Assembly: GCA_006176705.1 (NCBI GenBank)
Contig: QRFJ01000023.1
Coordinates: 2,682,020 to 2,746,019 of the forward strand
DNA from: Cocos nucifera
Taxonomy: Eukaryota > Streptophyta > Magnoliopsida > Arecales > Arecaceae
DNA length: 64,000 bases
Direction: 5' to 3'
Part shown: positions 23,401 through 36,077 of the stretch, piece after piece
How positions within the stretch are numbered: the stretch's first letter is position 1
Layout: each line of letters starts with the position of its first letter
The notes under the pieces: model-generated
What the model saw: the letters and a program-made list of their open reading frames with translations, nothing else
Told to the model about the DNA's origin: nothing
Database searches by the model: none
Position numbers and translations under genes: made by a program

Positions 23401-26400
23401 GGGGAGTCTCATACCCATTCCAATTTCAGGGGAGAATAGGAATATCGTAATCTCCCAAAATTTAATCCTTACTCTATCTTAATATTCAAATCCCATTCCG
23501 ATTTCGGTTCTAATTCCAATCAGGAACCAAACATATTGGCAGATATGGCCATTCCGATTCCATTCCAATTCATTCCGATTTTGTTTCTAACTCTGATTCT
23601 AGTAGCGAACCAAATGTGTCCTTAGATCTTTTTATAGGTTCATAGACGAATACTTTCTCTTAAGTATTGAACTAGGCAATCATATAGGCAATTAGCATAA
23701 CCAAAGACAACGATATTCTTTGGACATGTCAGATTTACTACTCCCCTGCAATACTTTTAGGCCTTCTTGTGGTTGCAGAATAAAGTGGAATAAATGGAAG
23801 AATAACTTACTTTTCTAGTTGATTCTATCCTATACTGCAAAACACCACTTCTTTATGCCAGAATTGAAAAAATTGGTATGAGGACACTTTGGGGACTTCC
23901 AAAATTTTTTTACTCATTTATTCCTGAAAATCAGAATACAAAACTCTGAATAAATGGCACAACAGTCTTAATCATCATGATTCGTCCATTTGCTATGTAT
24001 TTTGTTCTTCACTTTAGCCATATTTTGGGATAATTCTATTCCCCAATGAAGCGGCCTGTTAAAGTATTTGTATTGGTTCAGTACAAGCTTTTCAATAACA
24101 CCTTTGCGCTCTCCACTGTTGTATTATTTGGTCCTCTTTTCTTTCCTACCCTGTAAAGCTCAAATTCAAGCATCTCTTATTATGGTGCTACTGTTGAGAG
24201 CGCACATGGTCAGACCAAAGCACTTTGCACTTACGTGACCTCTTATAGGTATCTTGGTCATATTATAAAGTTGTAATGAAGGTCACTCTTGAAGGTTCAT
24301 TTGTTTGCCAGGAAAGTGCTCATTGTTGAGTATCTAATGAGAAGGTATAGATTAGGTTGCATGATGTAACCTTTCCTATTGAGCTGGAATACATACTAAA
24401 GCAATATTTTACGGTGAGAACAAAAACATCTCCTCAAGCCCATGAAACATAAATGAAATACAAAAAGGAGCCTGAGGATTGCTTGGAGATCATGCGAGGC
24501 AGTTCAATGTGTATGTTTTTTTATGAAGCAGGAAATGACACAATATACAGTAGCTGGTAAGGATGATAAGGACTTTGAAACTGGAGTTCAAAGATAAGTG
24601 AGGGCAAACATCTGAGGTTGATACATATATTATGTTTTTATAGTGTCGAACAACATGTATTTGAGGAAGGGAGATTCTCATGGTAACACCACATGGCCTT
24701 TAAAGAAGTATTCCATGGTGCAATGTCAAATCCTGAAATTCTAGAGTTATTTAATTTTATCGACGACAACATGCTAATATTTTTGACAATTAAAAGGCAA
24801 ATCCATGGATAACATGAATGAGCGTCAGGACTGAAGTCGTTACCGTTGACAGAACTAGGATTTGTAGTGCATCTTAATTAGTAACTCACACCTTTTACGA
24901 GTTTGAGGATTAATATTAAGAACTTAAGGTATCTATTCAGACTTATATGTGGTACTTATAGTGGTAAGACTTTTGTTTCTCCAGCTAATAAAGAAATTGA
25001 TGTCACAGCTACTATTCCGACAAATAAAATCTCAAAGAATTTGGTGTTTGGAACATCTTATTTGACCCTTTTTTTCTATAGATCTTGCCCTGTAGCTTTT
25101 ATAAAACATAAACATGTTAAAGGAACATAATAAGACAACTGTGAAACATAGATAGTTTTGACCTTGAAATCACACACACACACCCACACCCACCCACCCT
25201 CCAATACATATAAGGATATGCAGGCTTTTTTCCACTCTCAAAAAGTTGCAAACCAGAAATGTGAACCAGATACCCCTTTTTGTAACTTTGGGGAATTATG
25301 GTGTGGGCATATCATCTCCCTATATTGAAATTTTGATGGATTCATTTCGCCAATGCAATGTATTTTTCCTTCCCAGCTTGAGTATGTCAAGACGTAGCTT
25401 AATGCAACATATATTTTGCATATCATGTTTTACATTCTTTCGGTCTCTTCTATTTTACTTCTGTCGGTCCTATCAACACTCAATTTGAATGAATACCATA
25501 TACGCACCATGCACATTTGTGAATCGCGTTCCTAAAATGCTTTGTGGAATCATGACTTACGCTATCTCTAACACCAACCACTCTATCATTGACCGAACAA
25601 GTTGGCTTGTAGACTTAACTATCTCGAAGTTTTTACGGATGCTTGAATGAGAACACAACATAGTGAGTGACCCATCCATTGGTAATTTTCACCCTTTCCG
25701 AATCGTGATACTCAAGTAACTCCAACCAACATTTAGCCACACCGACCCTTAGGCTGAAAGTTCTTTTTTCCTTTTGTTTTTTAACTTTGGTAGCCACTTT
25801 AACTTGTCGTGGTTGGAATGCATGAATGCCTACGGTAAACATTGAAGAAGTCTGTCTATGACCCTGTCCTTACATGGCATATAGCCACTAGCGAAGGCCT
25901 GCTCCAGCTCTCTCTCTCTCTCTCTCTCTGGCATCCGCGCGCGCAGCTGTGTATGTGCATGCATTCATGCTGCCATTCGCTTCATGTAATATCACTCAAG
26001 CATCCGGTAGCATATGTGAGAAACCATGGGAACAACCGAACAAATAATGTCCACTGTAACTTTACGCCATCTATAGTGAAGGTTTTAGGGCTTGGTGTTA
26101 TAAAATGTAATCTTCTACATGGTGCAATATGGATATCTGCTACAATTATAATGGCATAATACGATAGGTGTTTGGTTTTGTATATAGCATTATCTCCTAT
26201 TTAATATCGTTTAAATATTAATGCTTCTAATCTGTATCTGTTGTATTACAATTTAATTTCACGATGATGGTATTTAAAGATAGAGATAGCAACTATTTTG
26301 TGAGCTATCAAGTCCATTTGACCATGCCTGTTGCTTCCACTAAATAATGCATGGTGGTGGAAGTTTTTGGCCAAAATGTCTGTTGTAGTATATGATGGTT

Positions 26401-27250
26401 TTGGCGTTGTAAAATTTTATGCCGCATATATTGTTACCGCTTGTAAGTGATGGTCACGTTCAAGTTAACATGAAACATCCTGTACAAGTTACTGTAAAAA
26501 ACTAATTTTTTTCCATCTCCACTGTCGTTTCATCATGACTACATTTACAATAGCATTGAAATGCCTTAGTTGACGTGTTTCGCTATTCTTCCATGTTGCT
26601 GTTTTCCAGCGATATCTTTGGTACTTGGGTTTATATGCTATTATTGCCTTCTCGATTGTCTGGATGCGTTGGATCATCAAGCTGGTTATTTTTCTACAGA
26701 GTCCATCCATCTATCACTTCTCCGGCGATTCGCAGTGTCCGCTAGGAATTCATAATTCATATAGGCATCTCTAGTGAGAAAAGAAGCACGAGGCCATGAA
26801 TCTAATATCCTTCAAAATTTCACATCAAAAAAATCAGTGACGCAGCTTTCTTTTCCCATATTAAAGAGAGATGTGACCGTCTTTCTTGGATGCGGTCGGT
26901 CGGAGCTTACCCATCTCCGTTAAATGTAGGAATCACGGGATAGAGGTAGATTGACGACGCATTAAGCGTAGGCAGAAATGACCTTCGTCAAGATCCAATA
27001 GAATGGCATATCCTCAAATTTATCCGCCGATCTCCATGGCAGTACGATTAATCTGTCAGGATAGACATTCCTAGGGGTTCCACTTGATTGTCCATTCTTT
27101 ATATAATCTCTCTCCTTTTTTTTGAGGGGAAAAATCCCTCACATTCAAAACTATAATTGTTAAATTCTAGACGTTAATTGCCTCTGTTCTTCTGCATGCA
27201 GGGTGGATACGACAAACATGAAGGATCTGAAGAAGATTGAAGAGCACTGA
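17440..27250 (+). CDS. PITH domain-containing protein, complete, 8 exons, 176 aa
   Basis: Exons are 17440-17478, 17573-17659, 17792-17915, 20118-20166, 20285-20342, 20498-20544, 20653-20730 and 27202-27250. All seven introns are GT-AG, and the phases join into 531 nt with TGA at the end. The protein starts MASVASAPIPRSQVDLVDF and contains WRGVECLNQS, LHLESDADEQLLIYIPFTQV, IKLHSITIKAP, GPKTVKLFANKEHMGFSDVN, PVNLKYVKFQSVRSLTIFIE and QKIVLYGTTVDTTNMKDL. That is the PITH jelly-roll domain across nearly the whole length. The plant single-domain PITH protein (Arabidopsis At3g04780 type) has the same length. PITH is the proteasome-interacting module of thioredoxin-like TXNL1; no thioredoxin domain is present here, and the role in plants is not settled. 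The ATG chosen is the first in the exon and matches the family N-terminus. Confidence 0.95.
17916..20117 (+). other. Intron 3 of the PITH gene (2.2 kb)
   Basis: The intron is mostly unique sequence. Around 19440-19560 a CACTATAAATACC box is followed by GAGCCCTAAGG and a GCTAGCTAGCTA stretch, like the promoter part of an LTR. No matching second LTR or target duplication was found. A fragment of an old LTR element is possible but not shown. Confidence 0.4.
20862..20887. repeat. (GT)n microsatellite in intron 7
   Basis: Thirteen GT units are followed by a looser TGTATATATG stretch. Confidence 0.9.
22718..22777. repeat. 30 bp tandem duplication in intron 7
   Basis: Two adjacent copies start TGGCTGGGTTGTATAAG and end ATCCTTGA. 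They differ at a few bases in the middle. Confidence 0.85.
23325..23621. mobile_element. Tourist-like (PIF/Harbinger) MITE in intron 7
   Basis: The 297 bp element has termini GGGCATGTTTGGTT and, as complement of the right end, GGACACATTTGGTT. It is flanked on both sides by the triplet TTA (23322-23324 and 23622-23624). TTA duplications and a G-G-rich TTTGGTT terminus are hallmarks of PIF/Harbinger MITEs. The interior is rich in GGAATGGGAATGGG and its complement, so it can fold. No coding capacity. Confidence 0.75.
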
Positions 27251-30200
27251 GTGTGTGATGTCGGATGAGAGATGTAAGCAATGAATACCGATGCACATTT
27301 TTATTTTTCGTGATAACGGATTCTCTTTTAACAGAATGGAATCATAATTTATTAGGTTCCTACGTTGTCCCCTTGAAGCTTCTTAGCGTGCTCCTTGTGG
27401 TATCGGTCTTGGGATTTCTATTTTGCATCAAATAAGATAATGTATTCTCTCTCTCTCATTTCTGGGGACGAGGTGTTATGAGGGGATGGGGGCGTGATCT
27501 CCATCTCTAGATTTGATTTGCCCCTCCCGTTCATTATTGTGATGTGATCTCCTCTAGCGTTGCTGCGGTCCTACGCTACCATATTCCCTCTCTGTCCTAT
27601 CCTTTCTCCTCTCTTTTGTTACAGGCACCTTCCTTGGCATACCTTTTACTTTCTCGAATCTTGCGACAGCTCGATGTTCCTCCGGGTGACCTGTTAAAAG
27701 GCACGGCTCCAGTACCATTGGGTGGTCAAAAATCCTCTGGTGGTCTCACCAGAGAATGTATGGGGGGCTCTCTGTAAACTGACGTATGCCATAAACGCAT
27801 ATCTAAAAGCAAGAGAAGCAATAAACATTCGTGTAAAAGAAATAAGAAATGACGGGCGTGGATCCCGTTTGTGTTCTCTCCTTCTCTATTCCGTTCTCGT
27901 CGCTCTTCTCCGATTTGCTGATCATATCTCTCCCTCGACATCTTTTTTTCTTCTCTTTTAGTCAAACTTAAATATCTTTAAAATTGCTCGGATATGACGG
28001 TCTGTGCCTCGCTGTTGGCAGCTTTCACCTCTTAGCATCATCGTCCTCATTCGACAAGGATAGCACCGTACCTAGGTTCAAACCGGCACAGATAAGGTCT
28101 ACAAGAGGCTCAAGCGTGCATTACTTAATCATGTATTATGTATTACCAGGACAACAGTTTAGGCTACGTATTGCTTACAGCTTGATATGTATATTAATAA
28201 AACACAAGGTACATATGTATTAACAAGATATGAGTGTGTATTAATGAACTATTAAATACATACGGGTGCAGGTGGAAGCTCATACGTGCTACTTGGACAT
28301 GTGTTATATGTTGCAAAATAATGATCTAGACCATGTATTACGTCCCTTCGGGGCATGTACTAATACGTTTTAAGGTTAAAACAACCGATCAATGATCTGT
28401 TGGGTGTGTACCGACATACGGAGAAGTTTGTATTAGGGATGGTAGCATGTCCATGCGCTGGAGAAGGCGAAACAAGAGGGAAGTGGCGGCGGACAAAGGT
28501 TTTAACATCAAAGGGATCCCGTGGAAGCAAATAGCAGAATGACGGAGAAGCGTTGATCTGGAGGAGGGAAGCCCCCGAGATTAAGAGATGTTTGAGTGTA
28601 GGGGGAGCTTGGAAGGAGAAGGGGGACATCCCTAAGCTACTCATCGACTTCCACTGTTTTATTTATTTATTTCTTAACTTTTGGTTTGGCCCGTCAACGG
28701 AGGCCTCAATAGGCTGGGTGGGAGTCGTGATTGGGGCTTCGTGATCCGTGCAATAGTGCAACGTGGCACGATAGCAGTACGGAGACTATATGATGTCCTT
28801 CGTTGAATTTCCCGGAGAATTTTTTTACCCCATTGGACCACTAGTTTTAACCGTCTGCTCTCCTCTCTCCCCCCCCGCTCGCCCTTTTTCTCTTTTTGTT
28901 TCTTTTGTAGCTTTTGAATGACCTGCATGATGTCCGGTCTCTATTACGCGAATGACATTTCCTTTTGCTCGAAACCTGTAGTTGGATTGTAATACCAATT
29001 TTACCGTCTCTTGTAATATTCTGGATCGGTGCGATGCAGTAGAGGAGCCACGGGTTAAATATTTTAAATTTGTGGGCTCTTGATATCTGTCATCCAGACG
29101 AGTCGTGGGCACACCTTGGACGTATTGTTGGGCCATTCATGAATAATTTCCACCAGCTGTGTTTGATGAGCGATGACAAGAGGCCGCATATATTGAGTTC
29201 TGGTTTTGGTGGTTGGATCGGTGTAAACCGGGCGGTCAGGTTCACGTGTGGCTCAATGTGATCTTTGTCGGTGGGCCTCGTGAGTTGGATTCTCCTGATA
29301 TTAATTAGCCTGTGGCTCTTGTTCTAGAGTACAGCGACGGTTCTTACAACCATATCACAACCAATAAATCTTTTGTTTCAACTAGTTGTGGTTAGTTTTG
29401 TAGAATCCTTTTCACCATTCACTCTTAGTTAACACAGAGGATATATATCTTCTCTCATACCCAAACTTAGATCCAACCCATACCCATGGGTTAAATCAGT
29501 TGGAACCCACCTGATTGGACTCGAGAAGTTCCGATTTGATCTGTCAAAATTTTGTTCAGGAACCTAGATATAGCCCCAGAAAAAATAGGCTTGGCTGGAA
29601 AGGAGACCTGAGGTGACCAAACCCGAGCAAGTGGTGCGTCGGATTTGGGTCTAAATCCTTGAACTGAAGACAACTTGTGTCAAATCTTGGTCAAGCTGGA
29701 CCCAGACCCCACTTGCAGCCTTACTCGAAGGTTCGGGCACCCTGGGAAAAGCCCTGAGTGAGCACCAGTGTCAAATTAGAAAAATTAGATGCCATTACCA
29801 AACATTATACACCCATGCCTCTACTCATACTTCACAGATCATGGGTGCAGAAAGTTAGTCGGTGAAACCTTTACACTTCCCTCTAACATAGCATGCGTGG
29901 CTTCTTTAACCTTTGCATCTCAATTTTTATCATAGATGCAGTTTTATCACGGTGCACTAAGTTGAACCCTTATTCCATCCTCCTGGTCACCAGTGATGGA
30001 TATTCCAAATCCTCATTGTAGGGGAATATGAGCAGGTATTGAATTTGTCACCAAGCTATACCATCGATCCCAAAAGCCTAGCAAACCTTTCTCTCTTCAT
30101 CTACAGTGGTATTGGATTCCAAACTGGCAGCCTTATTCATCCATGCTCGTGACCCATACCGGTATTCTTTGAGAAGACAGCAAATTTAATTACGTGTCCC

Positions 30201-31554
30201 TCTCTGTCCCTGTTTCAATCTAGGGCATGGCTTCTAGTTCGACCTAGGTCCGCAATATTTCAAACTCTAGGCTGGGTTCAAAAGGCTGGTGGGCGTAAGG
30301 GTGGATTGGGGAGACAAGCTGCTTTCTTCGGTCCCTATCTTTCTTTTGCGTCCATCCATCGGATTTGGAGAACTCCAAGGCTTACTCCAGGCTCTCTGCT
30401 TTACATTGGAGGTTACAATTGTCGTTTGCCTATGCATGTATTGGATTGGATGTATTCACTTTTGCCTCTCCCTCCCATGTAGGTTCAGTGGCTGATTGGA
30501 GGTGTGCAGTGGTTGAAGGACGGTGTGGAAAATTAGACAATGAACACCAATGCTCTTGTCTGTGCTTGAGGCAATAAGTTAGATGAGATTCTCCAAAGTT
30601 TCATGCCGTGTGGACCATCAAGAAGGGTAGAATAGAAGAAGGTTTTGTCGGGTCCATGCACGTCTGGCTTGAGATCTAAACCTGAGCAGGTTCATTGATG
30701 ATTCAAGTCGTCCGGGTTCGTTTCTGAAATTTTCTTGCATGAAGTACGTGAATTGGTATCTCTTTTTAATTAAGGCCTAATTTGGGTCGCGCAAATATTA
30801 GATCAGATTGAAAGCTCTTGGAGCCTTGGTTCCACATGTCTGGCTTGCACTAAAGTCATTGTCAGCAAAATCCAAGTATTTATGGATTTAGTTTAAGATT
30901 TGAGTATAAAGTATAACTCTTTAGGTTGAGAAAGCTTCCATCACAGGATTGATTCTTTATGACTTGCTGCCAATCTGACATTGACTTCTGAGAAATTGGT
31001 GCCGAGTTTCTGGTTAGAACAAATTTAGGTAGGAGAAGAGCCTGCTATCAAACCTAGCTACAAGGTCGTTTGGTAGATAGAGAAATCCACCTTGCTCTCC
31101 TGGTGTTCAATTAAAAACAAGATTCCATTAAACAAGAAAGATAAACATGTGGTTGTTGTGCATCAAGAACATGGGAGAATTTGGATTAAATGAGATCATG
31201 CAACAACATCAATCTTTTTATTCAGCAAAAATATTCGGTAGGGACAAGAGCTGGACCTGCGAACCTTAAAAGATGCCAAAGACTTGTTTGGAAATATATG
31301 TCGAAGATTGAAACATCCAACATCTATAATTAGGGTAATCAACTTTCCACTTGAATAAGCAACAACGTAAGCCCACCTGATGCTATGAACTTTAGGGAGC
31401 AAATAAAAAATTCTAATGGTTCGCTATAACAGCGACGGTATATGGTAACGGCAGCAACCATCACCACCACAACCACCTACCCGACCTCTCTTGGACAAAA
31501 GCAAGGGCTTAATAAGGATGGATGGAGCACTCATTTTGAAAAAGGCGATGGAGC

Positions 31555-31795
31555 ATGGTAAGTGAGGCCATTTCATGATGAGCTTTTCCCAAACACAACT
31601 TTGGATTGCCTCGTTGACTTGCACCAATGGATGCTAAGAAGATCCCTTATACACTTAGCCATGAAGTGTGGTTGGTGATGCCATTTTGTGATGAGCTTTT
31701 CATCGATGCAGCTTTGGATTGCGTTGTTGATTCCCAATCCAAGCATTAACGGCTGCTGTGGAGATTCCTTGTATACTTAGCCTTAGTGCCTAGTG
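31555..31795. repeat. Imperfect ~120 bp tandem duplication
   Basis: A unit containing GATGAGCTTTTC, CAGCTTTGGATTGC, GTTGA and a CTTATACACTTAGCC-like end occurs at about 31560-31665 and again at 31675-31795, with roughly 75-80% similarity by eye. Confidence 0.6.
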
Positions 31796-33004
31796 CATAA
31801 CTGTAGATGGTGACACCTCCTTATACCTCTGTTGTGCTCCTGACACGCACCCCACCATCTCATCCTCCCCTAAATTCCTACATCCCATCATGGGAAGGAC
31901 CAGTGGAGGCAACTCCCACTTAGCTCCAATCACAAATTTTGAGCTTGAGCTCTAATGGAATGTGATTTGAAGTCCATCATGTTGGCAATTTATATGATAT
32001 CCTATTCTTCTCAATCCAATCTTTCATTTAGTGGAGGACATCGAAGAAAGTCAAGTAGCATTGTAGCATTGTTGTTGGTGTTGCTGCCATTATTGCATCC
32101 ATTCACTGTTACAAACATCCTTTGTATCAAGAAAATACCTATCTGCATCATTAGTGATTAAAAAGGAATACGGAGCTCCTCCTCCTCGAAAATTTGCAGC
32201 ACCATTGCCCTCATCCGAGGTGCTTGTTACTTGTTCATCCTTTGTCTAGTGCATCATTGGACTAAATATGAAAAAGAAGCAGCGAAATGCTTCTTTCAGC
32301 AACATGCTTACGATACATCCATTTGGGACACCCTTCTTTCAACTAGATTTCAATTGTTCACGTAAGTTGATCGAGAAATGATTCTGAAAACAAGGTTAAA
32401 GAAGATATAGACGTTTTTTTTCTAAAAAAGGATAAAGAAAGATATGTTTCTCACTCGAGCAAGAGATACACTGCATGCTTGTAGACTTCGATGCCATAAC
32501 TCGGGTCATTTGTGGATTAATGATGTTATTAGATGATATTGATTAAGAACTTGAAGTAGAGAAAGAGAATTTTAATATACAAAGTTGAACGATGGTAGTG
32601 GAATGTCTGCTAAGTGTTGCCACGAATCCAAACTCCCCAACCCTCGAAAAGCTTTATGCTTGATATCCAACGTGGGAGACAATGACAGCGTGGAACAATG
32701 TGCAACCCGAAAAGGATGGCGTGCTTGTCGAAAGGATTATATTTGTTGAAACTCCAATGCTGAACCAATAAACAATCCTCAAAGACGCTTCTCACACATG
32801 GGACCTAACTAGAAGATATTTTGCTCATATAGCTGTCAAATTCTTGTTTCGCACCATAAATATATTTACTAGAGCGTGGCTGGTAGATATCTAATTCATT
32901 AAGATGGTCCCGTGCAAATTAACATTGAAGTCCAGCTCGCATCAAACCAAGCAATAAAAAAGTTCTATGTACAAAACTACGAACGAGAATGAAGTTTAGC
33001 TCAT

Positions 33005-33205
33005 TCTCAACATCCACGACAAAACAAGATTATATGCACGGTAACAATAATGTTACCTGTTGGTGTCATAAAAGTATATATAAACCATACAGAAGAATGG
33101 AATTTTAATCTCTTCTCTTCATGTGTTCTAACTTTGATGACAAAATAAGATTATATATACAATAAGCAAAAGGAACAATAATGTCATCTGTTCTTGTGAC
33201 AGACA
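33005..33205. repeat. Imperfect direct duplication, ~120 bp apart
   Basis: GACAAAACAAGATTATATGC...AACAATAATGTTACCTGTT near 33017 recurs as GACAAAATAAGATTATATAT...AACAATAATGTCATCTGTT near 33137. The second copy has a small internal insertion. Confidence 0.6.
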
Positions 33206-34442
33206 TCTCAAACAAAACAAGACGTGTAGCAAAAAAAAAAAAAAAATGGTGATTGATGGATCGAGTAGAAAATTTGAACTCTTCCAGCTCAAGGCAGACT
33301 TGTGACTCCTGCGGAGCCTCCCTGGTCTCTGGCTCTGCCACATGAGCTAGCCGTCAAAAGGGTGTGGAGGGGTAGCCGTTGGAATTCTACGGCCATCATT
33401 CCTTGGTACTTCTTGTGTGGGACCTCAGTATTTGCTTTCTTTATTTCTTCTACTTTGTTTATTTATCAGAAATAGGGCCGCCCTACCGTTTGCAGGTTCA
33501 TGATGATCCCCAGATGCCTTTGTCCTCCACAATCCTCCCTTGCCTTTCGCTTTCAGATTCTCTTTTCACGCTTTGTTTCATATTTTATTCCAAATGATTC
33601 ACCAGTGCACCTCCTCTCTCGTTCACACCTTGATTTACGATGGATTAGAGAAAGGGAGAGAGGATGATAACCGACGACCAATTCATTTGTGATGATTTTA
33701 ACATTTATAATATGAAGCCATGTTTCGATTGTTGGACACGAGACTTAATGTGGCCCATGTATATGATTTAATTATCGGATAATTATAGAAGGTGGTGGGC
33801 TATGGTTACGACAGTTTTCCCGTTGGAAGAGAACCGTCAAGATTATGATCATCTAAGGAGAATCCCTATCTTAGTTTATTTAAGCCCACAATATTCTATT
33901 GTTTTATGGTTTTTATCAAGATATAGATTAGAAGACTTCTTATTCTTAAAGTTTCCCGGAGATTAAGAGATTTTGTTCGGATACTTAAATATACCATGAT
34001 TGGAGATATGCAACACTAATGCTATCTTGCGATGTTCTCTCGCATCCATGACATGTAACTTACCGTGTTTTGGCGGCAAAGATCTCTTGCTTCCTCACAT
34101 GAACGTGAAATTTGCTTAGAGCTTTTGGAAATGATGACAAACCCCACCGGAAGTAACGCAGCTGGGAGGACAACGACATGATGGTGGAGCAAACAAATAA
34201 GCCAAGGGAAGCAATCGCTCGAGCATTTCTTCATTGGTTATGACCGACCGTGAAGTAGAAATTCTTAGTGCAATCATGCACCATACCATCTCACCTGTGA
34301 GAGATTCTCTACCCTTGGAATTGTTTTTTTTTTGGGTGGAATCTTGTCCTGGAACTTTGTGCCAGTCACTCGGGTGGCCCAAACTCGTGATCCCTAATGT
34401 GGAGATGAAGCCTTCACACGTATAAAAACACACATATAACTA

Positions 34443-34505
34443 AAAAAAGAAAGAAAGTAAAGAGAGAGAGAGAGAGAGAGAGAACGAAAGAAAAAGAAAG
34501 AAAGG
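34443..34505. repeat. (GA)n / GAAA-rich simple repeat
   Basis: A run of about 11 GA units is flanked by AAAG and GAAA words. Confidence 0.9.
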
Positions 34506-36077
34506 ATTCCGGTGTTACATGTTGCCTTTAATTTTTGCTGTGAGAGTTGCTGATCTTGTTGTTGGGCATTCAATAGCTCAAGCCAACCGGCAGTTAATAT
34601 TATTACCATGGAAGAATATATAATGCTTATCTCAAAGAAGAAAACAACTAAAGATATTATGACGATGATTGTCATATAATTATTCCATATATAATTACAA
34701 AGTTTTATTTAAAAAAAAAAATTAATTAGTCTGAAGAAACCAGATAAAATGGAAGCTCAGGAGACGATTTCGGTATACTCGATCTTTCTACTACGGTTTT
34801 TTATGCCTTGCAGCCTCAGAATTCCTCAGAAAACAAACTGATATGACTAGATATGCAGCCATCCTTGGTCTTTTCTTTGTCCATCACACGTGCCAACATT
34901 ATTAATACAATAATTGTAACTCCGTTAACAAATTAAACATTCTGTGTAATACAAAAGGATGGAAATTTCTTGTATCTTCCAACAAAAATCTGTGGCTGCC
35001 CATCAGTATTTTCTTAATCAGAGAAGCCATGAAACTGGCTAAGGAATTTAATCACCACCCACTACGAAGATATCTTGAATATAATAGCAAGGTACCATGG
35101 GGGTGGTGGCCTCCACCTCTTGGAGAGGATTTCTGATTCGAGATTATATGGGGAGACAGCCTCCTAATTACTGCCTTTAAATTGCCTACACCTGCATCAC
35201 AAGCAGCTTGAGAAGGCTTGTGTGCAGCTTATATTGGCTTAGTGCCACATAAATATGGCTAGCGAGAGACTCACAAACGTGCAGGGGATTGGCTTCTCAA
35301 AATCCTTTGCATCATCCAAGCTCTCAAAGTTACTCGTTGTTGGGACAAGCAGGGAGAATAACCAAAAAAAATAAAGAGAGAGTAATATTTATATGGTTCG
35401 ATCCGTTGACCTGCATCTAAGGATAAAGATAATGCAAAAATTTCATAATAAAAAATTAAAAATTATAACATAAAAGATTTTTTCACAAATTCTAGCATGG
35501 AAAACATTTGATTTCTAGAACGCTTATCTATTTATTTTATTGTTACAAGAGATATACATAATAAAATAAGCTAATTTGGACTTGAATTAGCATCATAAAA
35601 TAATTCAGTTAGTCTAACCCATAAAGGGTTTGCTTCAGCACCATCTGACTTACTATTTATGCGATCCAAACAAAATATGTATAGCAGCTATGAAACGATT
35701 CTTTTCTTTGTTTCAGATTGATTTTTTTTTTTTTTTTTTTTTTTTGGTTTCCAAGCTTGTAAACCCAAGATATGCTCAGCCCCATAAATTTGGATTCATT
35801 TGGTTCACCAGAAGTGGAGAGGAAAAAATACGGTCAAAAGAAAGTACAATTTTTTTTTATTTTCTTTGAGTTGAGGGTTTTTTTTTTCTTTTTTTTTTAA
35901 AATATTTCTCTAAGCCATTAAAAGATCTATGGCTAAAATAAATATTTTTTTCATAACAATGCCTCAAATCCTTTTCCACTATAATTTAGGCTAAGAATAT
36001 CATTAACTATCATAAATTTTTATTTACAAACAATGATAATGCATGGAATAGGATAAAATTTTTTCTTATATTAAGAG

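Larger units (their letters stand above)
20731..27201 (+). other. Intron 7 of the PITH gene (6.5 kb)
   Basis: This long intron separates the last 16 codons from the rest of the gene. It contains a GT microsatellite, a 30 bp tandem duplication, a Tourist-like MITE and a CA/CT-rich patch (25170-25200, 25910-25930). No coding sequence of another gene was recognised on either strand. Confidence 0.8.
27251..36072. other. Intergenic DNA downstream of the PITH gene
   Basis: The first 200 bp should be 3' UTR; AAATAAGATAATG near 27430 is a possible but non-canonical poly(A) signal. Beyond it no gene was recognised. Frames of 60-105 codons are scattered on both strands without family motifs. Around 35380-35420 TTTATATGGTTCGATCCG resembles a piece often seen in plant LTR-element ends, without supporting structure. 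Simple T and GA tracts are frequent from 34300 on. Confidence 0.55.

Noticed and set aside
27544..28223. Several 77-79 codon frames just downstream of the PITH gene as a second gene
   Set aside because: Overlapping frames on both strands with low-complexity Ser/Leu or Arg/Glu content and no splice or family support.
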